Of a stretch of 64,000 nucleotides of DNA, positions 40,401-52,400 are shown piece by piece. Location: positions 97,254 through 161,253 of the forward strand of contig JABVXV010000128.1 in the NCBI GenBank assembly GCA_013365325.1. The letters run 5' to 3'. The position numbers and the translations under genes were made by a program. Below the pieces are notes generated by a model. The model had not been told where the DNA came from. It did no database searches and was given only the letters and a program-made list of their open reading frames with translations. This DNA is from Dipetalonema caudispina. Its lineage: Eukaryota > Nematoda > Chromadorea > Rhabditida > Onchocercidae. Numbering within the stretch: the first letter of the stretch is position 1; each line of letters starts with the position of its first letter.

Positions 40401-43400
40401 TGTATAATGACCCGCTAAAGAGTAATACCTCGCCTAAAGTAACATCCTAAATCGAAGTTTCGGAGACTGAGTACAACTAGCGATAAAAGAACTTCGAAGA
40501 TTTACAAAAACGTGGATTAAGTAAAACCAGATTATTTCCTTTAACGTAACTGAGCTTTCCACAGGTTCCAACTATGATTTTTCTAGTTTGAATTTAGTCG
40601 AAAATTTTGTTGCAAAAATTGTAAGTGAATACAAACAAGTAACAAACCAGCGGGGGTGGTGGAGGTGGAGCTGAGATCAAAGATGTGCCAGCCGTTGCAG
40701 ACTTGTATGCCGTCAAAGACAATGTCGGAGGTGCCGGAGGTTGCGGAAGCGGTGGAGGTGGAATACTAAAGTCTGGAGGATAAGCAATACGAGATGCAGC
40801 TGCCGACTGAGGTGTCTGATTACTGTTTTGTGTAATGCTCGATGGTAAGAGAGGTTTCCTGAGTTGAGTGCCAGAAAGCTGTGGCGACGGAAGATTGGAC
40901 GAACTGATGCATGTGGTATAAAAAACTGTTGAATATGGACTTGAATTAGTAGAAGTTACAGGAGCAGGTGGCATTGGGATGGAGACCGAAAGTGGAGTAC
41001 GAATCAGCTTCTGACTTTCTGTATCCTTCGAATCGAAAATCAATGTAGTACTACCACTGCCGCTACTTCGTGCTCTCATGAAAGAGTCTGTGAACGTGTT
41101 AGATGTGGGATGAGAACAAGTTGTTGTTATTGATTGCGAGGTGGTTACCGTTGAACTGGACGATCCAGTTCGCGCTTTCAATCGTTCTAGCTCTTCCTCG
41201 AACTTATAACTGCGTTGTGACGATCCTTTCCGATCGTAATCCAAGTGGGTATTCTGCTTTGTTTTCTAAAATCAGAATTGCGGAAGGGGAAAAAAATTGA
41301 AGTCGATAACAAAATAAAAGACGATTATGAATCCGAGATACGCTACTACTATGTTCACCTAGAAATATGGAATTCATGACTCTAAAGAATTTATGAGCAA
41401 TTTTTTTGTGTTATAAACATGTTGCTGCTTATAAAAAATGTCAGCTGCCGAATATTTTAAATGAAAACAAGCCACTGAAGTCGTCACGCCAAACGAAGCT
41501 TGATCAAAACTCATAAGATTTCAAATATTATAGAAAAACTACTGTCTTAAATAGCTGAACATGATACGAAGCCTCTGCCGGAAAACTTGATCTGTCAAAT
41601 CAACTAGATACTTCATCAATGGAACAAATTTGATGAAAGGAATTGACCTGAAATTTTTGCTCGATATTTTGAAAAGTAGCTCCCAATGCATCAAGCCGTT
41701 CACGATAAGCACTAGAGTTGTTGGCAGGTGACGTATCTCCGAAAATATCTACTGTACTTGTCGCCAGTGAAGGTTGTGTAGTTGAATTTGAAGGATCAGG
41801 AGAAAGCATCGCCTCACTGTTACTTGATTCTGATCTTGACACCGACGAATGTGTTCGTCCTCTCGTCACTTTCTGTGGAGGTGAGCTTTCCGAAGCACTC
41901 CACTTCAAACTGTATCCTGCAATAACATCCACTGAATTCAATGTGCTTTAAAACTCCTCTTAGTATGGTCACAATCAGCATAACCTCGTTTCTCTTACGA
42001 TGACATGATTCCACATAGTAAATGAAATACACCTCCTAAAGGAAGCTCAACATCACAACTGTGTCAAACTATTCATCGCTTAGATTATCGGTTGGCAGAA
42101 CTTCCTAGCTTGTCAATGTATTAACGCTTCGGAAAAAAGCAATCAACAAAAATTTGTTTGACTTCCAAGAACTGTAAACATAAATTTCAAAAACCATCAC
42201 TATATTTCATAATTACTACGGAAAAATACAAGCAGTATATACGTCACTGACCGGCAAGACCGGAGCTTGGAGCGGGTAAAGAATTCCTTGGGCACTTTGA
42301 ATCCTGCTTCTGTTGCTGCGGAGAGCGGAATGGATCCGGCAAGCTACTTCGACGTGAGCTACTCGGCGTAGAACGATGTTCATGCACAAATTTCGGCAAC
42401 GGCAATGAGATGGAAGTTTGTGGCGAATATTTTCGGTGTCGCGGATCCCTACCTCGAATAGCGCTTCCATCCAAAGGGATCGCACAGTGATTTTTGATCG
42501 GATCATTTCCTAGAATTATTTCCAGCAGATTAAACAAAACAAAAAAACAAACACTTTCTTACCTTAAATTATCATTTCTCAATTTACACATCACCTGCAA
42601 CGTAATCCATCCCTCATATTCTTTGAAAAATGGAGAAATCGTAAATCACAAGGCCATCGAGATGTCTGGCTGTCCTATTTTGATTTTATCTAATTCGCTT
42701 CACCATATTTCTGTCCCCCACTACTTCCAATTCTAGTAATCCTGGTGAACGAACATTTGAAATATGCACAGTCTTATTTTATATTCCAGCATTAAATTCG
42801 TGTAGGGCCAATATGTTAAAATAAATGTAACACACCCCATGGCCATTTGGTTCGTTTACCAATAGAGACAGACGATCTGCTGGAATGATGCTTACTACTG
42901 TCGCAGATATCGTCAGTTGATCGCTGAGTTGAACAAATTGACGAATGGCTCTGATGAGTTCCACTCATTATAGCCAACGGAGCACTGGCTGTTGTTGATG
43001 TAGAAGCCTTAGAATGATGCTGCAGGACATTTACCAAAGTGTTAGCAATTTCTTCAATTCGATTTGACTGAAATTATATGATGTTTCATATCACATTGAT
43101 TTCAAAATCTCAGAAGTTTTGTAGCGGAAATGCAAATATAACAATGAAACAGCAGAAACTAATATAATTACATATGAAAAGACTGAACAAAATACTACAA
43201 TATTTCCTTAGCGTTTGGTTCCTTCAAATTTATGTCTCAAATGACTTATCAATTCCAAAACGACTACATTTCATTAAGTTGAACTTCAAGAGTACTCAAA
43301 TGCTATACCGTTATTGCACTTATTTCGTTTGCAGCAATATTTTCTTGCAATACAGGATTATAAAATCCACTGTCGAATGATCCTTTGTTTTCTAATCGCT

Positions 43401-46400
43401 TGGTATCACTGAAAGTTTGATAAGTAAATGCTAATATACAAAGAGTTGCTTACCTTTTTATTAAGCCTTATAATATTGGAATATAGTACTGGCTACCTTC
43501 AAGAATATTAAGAATACTATTTGAGGCAAATTAAAGTGAAAGTACAACCTAATGTATATCTCTGTTTCTGTCTGTTTGTCCATAAAAGTAACAAATAATG
43601 GGAAGATCCTGTATGCATATTGAAACTTATAATCTGGCTGATCATAAATATAAAATGTGCATGGTCTACACTTTCGATCTAACCAAAAATTTTTTTGAAA
43701 GATAGAAATATACGAAAAACACATAGCAAAAATATTCTTCATTCTTTCTCATTTGCAGTGCTGCATTGACAAAGCAGGTAGTTTCGTTGATCTAATGAAA
43801 TGGCTTACGTTTGCTGCTGCTGTTCCACCTTCCTGCTTCGCTGTTCTGTCGTAGATTTTCCGTTTGCTTCATGCGGTAGTTCACTGTCAACTGACAAACT
43901 TGATGACGGCACAGACTGTTGACGCTTAAAACCAATGGGCCTTACAGCTGGTTCACGGTCATTCGCACTTGCTTCCGTTGGCTGATGATACTCTTGTTGC
44001 TGCTTCTTTTCGTTTGACGTTGTTATCATAACAGGATTCAAAATTGGTGCCGATGGCATAGGAGGTGGAAGGAGCTGCGCTAGGCTTGCTCTCGAGTTGC
44101 TACGACTTGCAACAGTCTGCAGCGTGATGCCAGTGGTGCTGTTAGATTGTTCGAAATTCCGATCAGGCTTGCCACTGGAAGGAGAATTGGACTGTCGTGA
44201 ATTGGAAGGATATACTGGGGTCTGAAATGTCGAGAATAAGCAAGTAATCCAACAAAAATGAAATGACAATTTGAAATTCACTATATAGAAACGGTAATGC
44301 TTACGAAATCAATATTCCCCTCACCCAACCAGAGTTTGCATGCTAGTATCTGTATCGAACTTCAAATTATGTTTCACCTTATCTCTGTGCAAACGTTGAA
44401 TGTTACTCTTCGAATGACTAGCGCCTGTACGTTTCCTATCTGGCGTACTGGAACTACTTAAATCAGAATCACTGGATAATGAGGAGGATGATGATGACGA
44501 AGGCGACACATCATTTCGCCTAGCTCTCTCACGTCGTCGTCGAGATCTGTAACAGAAAAGTCAATACTTTTTCGGATATTATTTGGCAACTCAAATTATT
44601 TATCAAAAAATTTGCATTAAGAGAACCAGAACTTAACCACAAACCTATTATAAGAAGAATACCGCAATGAACGAGACGAATTTCTACAGCCTTCTCGTTC
44701 ATCACTTCTTCGTCTCCGCGATACCATATTCGAACCCGACCTTCGGCAATCGATCCTTAAAAAACTGTGGAATAAACTACCATAACAGGTAGTTAACTAC
44801 CATAACGCAAGAAAACAATGGACCGAGAGTTAAAGATAGACTGAATTGAAATACAACTTAACAGAACAAAACACATCTATACGTGAGAGATAAATACACG
44901 AACAAAGCAGATAAACCATTGTAGACTTGCTCACTTTGACGACTGTTTGACATCAGTAAGTCTTACGTGATAGCCACGTAATACGCTGGACGTACAGTTC
45001 AGACAATATTACGAGACGAGCTACCCAGTATTCAAACAGTAATACGAAACTAAACCAAAACATTTGATCAGACCTCGAGGATGTATCACGAAGATGACTT
45101 GGTGGATCCGGTGGCGGTGCAAGTAACGATGTAGACGTAGATGCAATCGCTGGTCCACCACTAGAACAAGCAGAAGTGCTGTTGCCAGCATATGAACCTG
45201 AGCCAGTACCATTCATAACTATAAAATTTCCATCTTTAAATATCTTCCAAAAGTTCTACGCTTTTGGACTTTTTTGCGAAATCAATGACTATTCATCCCA
45301 AAAAACTTACGAGCATTTCCCGATTCACCACGGAATTTCCGGTCAACGAAATAATCATGTAATTTTTCTGAACAGTAATCCACTGGCACATGAACATCCT
45401 TTTTTTCATCCGCATTCCAAAAAGCTCTGGAATAAAGTCCTTCCTTTTTCTTCAAAATTATTCCAAACTCAGTTTCACGCGGGACACATTTCGATACATG
45501 CCTAACCCCACACAATGTGAAGTTCTATTTATCTGATATACTGGTTTAGTTATGATATACAAATACCACTAACAACGAAAACCAGAGATTTTCACAAAAT
45601 ACGTACACTTGCTTTGTTTTAATCATTGAAAATGCTCTTTGGGCACTATCATTGTTGCTGAATAACAAGAGAGCTTCTCGATGATGTGGATCATATATGA
45701 CCTCATTGAAAGTATCTGTGAACGACACACGGATTTTTTCACGTAAATAATCTGCCGAACAGCTCGAAGGCAACTCACCAATCCAAATCTTATTACTGAC
45801 AATTGTGCGGCCCCAATTCATCTGAAGCAAGGAGCATTTGGAAAATCCAAAGATTTTTGGCAATTTTTATCATCGAGATCTCTACAATTCTTTTCCCTTT
45901 CTATCTTGCTTATTCTGACTTATCGGTCGATGCATCCAATATTGTTAAATGTAAGTAGAGGTTAAGCACAGTTCTAAACTGTTAAATTTCAAAACACTGT
46001 TGTAACCGAACATTCAATATACTACTCCTGAGTGACAAAACTATCGAATCAACAGTCGGATAGAAACAGTTACAGTTGTCTGCATTGATCCATCTTGAGC
46101 AGAGATTAAATTTAGGCATAAAAAATGAATGTGAATCTACCAGCTAATTTGTACAATAGTTACCTTTAATTTGCCTTTTCCACCGGATGAATGTGCCGAC
46201 TGAGAATACGCATTAATTGCACAGACAACCGAATGTATATCAGCAAACTGGATAAAAGCAAACGGTGATGGACTTTCCCAGTTCTTAACCTCTAAATTCA
46301 AATCTATCAACATAGATCTTTCCTAACAATATGACTACTGAGTAGATAAAGACAAATGATGATGCATATCGCTAAAAATCCAGATAAAGGTAGAAAAATA

Positions 46401-49400
46401 AGTGGATTACCATCATATCAGCCAGTCCAGTTATTAAGTTTTAATTTACTAAACTTAACGTTGTCCTTCGTTCTGTAATTTACTATTTATTATCAAACGT
46501 TTACAATTCAAAGCGATGATGAGAATTCCGATATTAAAGCAGGATTAAACTTCGTTATATTACACTGGAAATATGCAAAAATAACCTGTTTCCAAGATAT
46601 GCCCAAAACAACTAAAACGTGAGCGAAGAGAATCATCGGTCGTTCGTCTTTCTAAGCCACCAACATATAGAGTTCGGGAAGCTCGACTTGCCAACGCATC
46701 GACCACTGAAGAACTCGATGTTGAAGCAGTATCCTGAGATGACAAGCATTCCTGCAATCACGCAGAAACCTACACTTCCTCCAAGTAAAAAGACAATCAG
46801 TGGTGGTAAATGGTTCATCCGTTAGTTCTTTTAAATCTCCACACTTTTTATATTTTCTTTTATAAAAAAATGTGACTCAGAAGCATGGCAATTTTTCCTT
46901 CCACTAGCTAAATCCTTTCATTGCAACTGAGGATTGGAGGTCCTCATCTGGCAAATCCGACAGTCATTGTGAAAAATCTTCGATATTACAAAGAAATTTT
47001 GGCAGCAAAATACTGCAATGGAAACCGTTGTAGTGATCGGATTTGTTTTTTTCAATGTATTTACCTGCCCATTTGTTGCCAGATATGTGCTGTAGGCTTC
47101 CGTGACGGCAGTGTGACTCGCAAATCTGATTTTCAGCCGTAATCCAAACAAGTGATGAATATCTTTCAGTTTGTCAGCGTCTATCAGTCTGTAAGTTCAT
47201 GGAATTTGGAAAACTTCGTGTCACATAAGTAAACTTCAGTTATAAAACCTCTTTGCGTATGAAATGAGCGGTATGCATGAATACGAGGAGATATCAAGTG
47301 ATGGACCTTATACATAACAGGCCGGACAGCAGAATTTTTAAGTTATGTTTGATAAGTTAATCAACGGTATAACAATCGATCCATCCATTCCACTATTTCG
47401 TTAATGCAAATAGCAAATTTTAGATCTTTATAATATTCGGTAGAATACTCAAAGCTATACACAAACGCGCAAAATAATCAATCTAGTCCCACCCCTACAT
47501 TTCCACAAAAATATCTCAATAGGTAGTGAAATCAGTTCGGAAAAATTTAAAGGAGATAAAGATGTCAGGCTCTCTAATAATCACACATAAATCCTGAAAA
47601 TGTACCTCTGGAAAATAATGAGTGCTCGCCGCTGTTCTACAAAATTTGGACCAGATTCCGTCTCAAACATGATATGAACTATTTTACCAAATTTTTTGAA
47701 GAAATTCGTCAAGCCATCTCTCAGAAAACCTTCCGTACGCGAAGATGGCAAATTGGACACATAGATACCTTAAAAAATATACATTTTTTGATCGCTTATT
47801 GCTCCAAACAGAAACAAGAAATAAGTAGAACACCTTGATACATCACACAACAAAAACAAAGTAATATAACAAACCTTGAATGCCCTGAGAGGCACTTGAT
47901 AAACTGTCATGGTTGCCACATGAAGCGGGCAGTTCGTTGGATACATTTGTATCGCTGCGTCGCGAACTTGATGCTCCCAGCTTGATAACTGTTGACTGCA
48001 CAGTATGAGTGTTCGACGCGTGATGATGGTGTCCCGAGGACCCACTAAAAACAGAGAATCAACTGAAATGCAACCCAAACTAAACTATTCTAACTCATTA
48101 GTTTATTTTCTAATCGAGATATCTAAAGTAAAATCCCTTTCTCCCATCAATGCATGACGGTAACACATAGCCTGACAAGTGATCTTTGCTAAATTGAAGT
48201 ATTCCATTTACTTTATCTTTTTTATACTGACCACATGTTTTTCCCTACATTTTAATAGACGGTGATTATTCAAAGTCAATTACAATTATTTCCTATGTTT
48301 GAAAGAAGGAAAAAAAAAAAAAAAATCCAAATTAAAAACAAAAGAGCACTACGTAATCATAACTATGGGTTCTTTATTTTGAATACATGGCAAAGAAAAA
48401 TCTTGTCAGATTATAATGAATGAACCTAAAATCATAAAAACGTCACTTCACGAATTCCTGATTAATAAGTAAATAAAAATGTGAAGAGTTCCTCAGTAAC
48501 TTTTCTCAAAAACAATCTCCTCTCTTCATCTTTTCCAAATACTAAAACAAACAAATTCCATAAACTATGGGATGCTAGACCTTGTGAGAATGACTAGAAA
48601 AAACATGACTTAGATACAATATCGACAAAAAAAAAATCCCAACTAGATGTTGAAAAAACGCTGCAGGCAACCTCAAACGGCATTCCCTTACATATTTCCT
48701 ATAACTTCTTATTCACACCATTATTTTTTACAATCACATACCTTGGACTTGCTGTATCATGGCTCGAATCAGATGATGCAGATGCGCGTGGCGAGTGACG
48801 GGTTCGCCGGGAAGCACGTGAATCACTAGCACCTATTCGTCTAAAATCAGAAGTGCCAGACACTAAGAACGCTTATACTTTATTGAATGCAATATTTATT
48901 CAACCAAAAATGAACAATTGATACAGTAGGAGAGTTTAAAGACTTTTTTCACAAATCCGATGGTTAAATACCACACATTTCCATCTTCTATAACAAGTGA
49001 AAGATAATACATTCTTTTGTAGATGTACTACACAAACTGCTAGCGACTTACCGATCATTGTTGCCTGAGGTTCTGCTTCGCTGAGATCGTTCATCAGTCC
49101 GACTCGAATTTCCTCGTTCCCTATCACGTTCTCGCTCTCGAGACTGCCGCCGTGATGATGAGAGTCGATGCTGTGACATTCTACAAAACATGAGGAAATT
49201 TCTACAAAACAGCCTTCATAAGCAACATTAATCTGATAATATTTTGTCACACAAACTCAACCGATCTAAAGTTACTGCAAAGACAACTTGCCGTTCTTTT
49301 TGAATCTGCTTTGATGAAGATGAATTTGGTGAATGCAGATCGGATGAACGTCGATGCGAATCGGTCGTCGTACTGCCACCACTAGCATTTCTCGTATTCT

Positions 49401-52400
49401 GAGGTGAGCCAAGCCCAGCTACGTTACTCGACGCTGTCGGATTCACCAAGCCGCTGCAAAAAAAGTGTTATAAGAAAAATGGCCTAAAGTCAACCAACAT
49501 AGAAATTCAAAATCTTGTATATATATATATATATATATATATTTGTGTAATATCTGTGAGCTCTTAACGTAGGTAAAGACTGTATTCAATGTTGAAATGA
49601 TGATTCGAACACGGATGACAAGGAAGATAAAGACTGAGAGCAGTACAAGGCTAGCACATCATCTTCGATTTCCAGTACGGCTATGACGAGAAACAGTCGG
49701 TCAAACCAATAAAGTGGATTACAACTACAAGCTATAAACAGATCGAGAGGTCAAACTTGAGCAAAAGTGCAAGGCATTTCGGGGTCATTATTCGTCAATT
49801 ACTTCATACCGACAAAAACGTCAGTTAAAGCTTACTCGATTCTTAACGAAAGATTGCAAAATACGTAGATTTCCAAATAAAGTGAAAAGAAAACTTCACT
49901 ACTACATAACCTTCTTTTTTCAACCTTCGGCCTCCTCCACTTCTTCCACTCCTTCATTTCTACATCGTCAAGAGTGGTGAAGATTAAATTTCTAAAACGT
50001 TTCTCCCTTGACGAAACTTCCGCAACAAAAAATAGATAGATGTGAGGGGCGCAGAAATTAGGGCAATTGAGCTTTTCGACGAAAATGATATTGGAATAAA
50101 CAAAACAAAATCAAATCAAGAGGAATACTAAGGATAACATGAAATTTCGAGTAAAAGAAGCGAAGCAACTTATAGAAATAAACTACAAAAATGGATTTGC
50201 TCAGATTCGCTAGAAAGAAGTATGTAGAAAATGCAAATAGAGAAGAAACATATATCTTGAAATTTGTCAACTATCTAACCGAAAGCTATCTGATTCCTAA
50301 ACATTGCTTTCAATATCCTGAATATTGTATTTTAACTATCCAAACCGCACTGCTTTAGCAAGACCCGAACTTCATTCGATAATTACTACATCATACTTAA
50401 ATTCTCTGCAGCAAACTACCTTCAAGGCTTTAAGATTTGAAGTCAGAAGCCTCATCTTATTACGGCAATGCAAGGAAGCTACCCTTATGCCCATAGCGCT
50501 GCACATGGCACATATCAGATTTGAATACCATAGGCTACCTAGAATTTTGAGCGCGTTGGAATATTTAATTCTCTAAAGACTTGAGAAAAAAGTTCGAGTA
50601 ACTCCATAGAAATCCTCAAAATAGATCATTCAGCCCTCTTTCCTACTTCACTATTACGTAATGTATGGAAATCAGGCAAACTGCATGAAAGTGACCGAGA
50701 AAATATTGGTGATCACAGGAATTTAATCTTCAAATTCAAACTAGCTACTAGTTTTGCATTTCTAACAATAAGGATTAAGAAGCGTGATGTGAGAAAAATT
50801 CCCCATCAATTCAAATCGATTATACAATGACTAAATATTCGCAGTGCTAATAGTAAAGCAAAGTGAAACGGTGTTAAACTACGAAATCCAAGGTTAGCAT
50901 ATAAAAGGATAACCAATAGCAGTTGGGATCATACGAAGGGAAATATAACTCAGCCACATGGGCAAGAAGACAAATGGAACAGCCGGATCACTGAACAAAC
51001 GAAAGAATAATATTCCAGCTGAAAGCTCTTAAATTTACCCATTAGTCTGTTGGAAACTAACTCATTAGTGACAACTCTCATAACTATAACAGGCTAACAC
51101 GCAGCTCAAATAAGTTCGAAGTACCAATTTTCGAACTAATACAACAGTACCGAATTTAGGGCTAAAAGAGGTTCAATTATCCCGTATCCGTCCACAAACT
51201 TCATTTTGTATCAGTTAAGTCAATCAGTTGCGTCTAAGAGTTGTTCCACCGTCACAGCATACAACATACATAAACCTCGCTTCATTTCCAATCATCATTC
51301 TTTTGCTGAAAGTCGAAACGCCGTAGCGGATATTCGGAGATAGGAAAAAGCCACCACTTTCAACACGAAAAGAATAAGTGAAAACAAATCAACGTAGAAC
51401 AGATATTTACATCTTAACCGGTATATCTGCTGACTTTGATACTTCAATTATGTCTTCCGAAATTCCAACAAACTAACCAATGTAACGTCAAAATAAAAGA
51501 TCCATCGTTAACAAAATTGCGAGGACGAAATCCCTAATTTTTTTCCTCGGGAAACGAAATTTGATCCAAGTAACAACCATCACATGAAGTGACAAATAAA
51601 AGACTCATAATCGAAGAAAAAACGCCATAAAAAAATAAACGGAAAAATGAAATGGGTATAAAAAATGATCTAAAAGTCAAGAAGTACCCTACTCTTCAGT
51701 GGTTTATAACACAACACCTACTCGATTCTGATATTCAGCTCCACCAAAGTAGACGGATAGCAGCGCACGCAAACCGATAGAAATAGCAGTGGCGTTATAT
51801 GTCCATGCAAGATTAAAATTGAGCAAGACGACGACGAGAAATTCGAGATAGATTCTGACCAGAAACCGAAACAGTTCATAAAGCGGATAAAAATCCGCCA
51901 GAATTAAGTAGGTTGTTAATTCAAACTAAAACAGCATGCGTGCCACACAGGTTGCGGCAACATCAAAGATACAACCAAGTACTGGAGATACCATGGGCTA
52001 TAAACGAACTGCTTTCGTATCAGAGATAGATAACATGGATGTAAATGAAGGCGGCAAATGTGTGTGAAAACTTAGCCACAAAGTGGCACTTGAACCACAG
52101 AAACAGGTAGCACTGTAGAAAACGAAGAAGAAACCAAAGCAGAAGCAAGCTAGCTTGCGAAAGCTAGGCGAGTAGCTCAACAATCAGTCAGACAGGTAGG
52201 TAAGCAGCTGCAGAATTAATTGTGATCAATTCTGATTTTCCACAGTAATAGCAATATTTATGCAATCTGCGAGATATGGAGTTTTCTGCTCACTTCTTGC
52301 TCTGTTCGTGGAATGCGATTCGTAACTGGTGACCTTGGAATTTTGGCTCCGTTGAATGGGCTTTTTGTGCCGACCGAACATCCATGAAACTAACCACAAA

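Noticed and set aside
45282..45515. Minus-strand 77-aa frame as a separate small gene
   Set aside because: It is SPEN exon 12, read in the same frame, bounded by an acceptor at 45525 and a GTAAGT donor at 45310.
49590..49690. B-box-like TTCGAAC on the minus strand in SPEN intron 2
   Set aside because: No stems of a tRNA could be formed around it.
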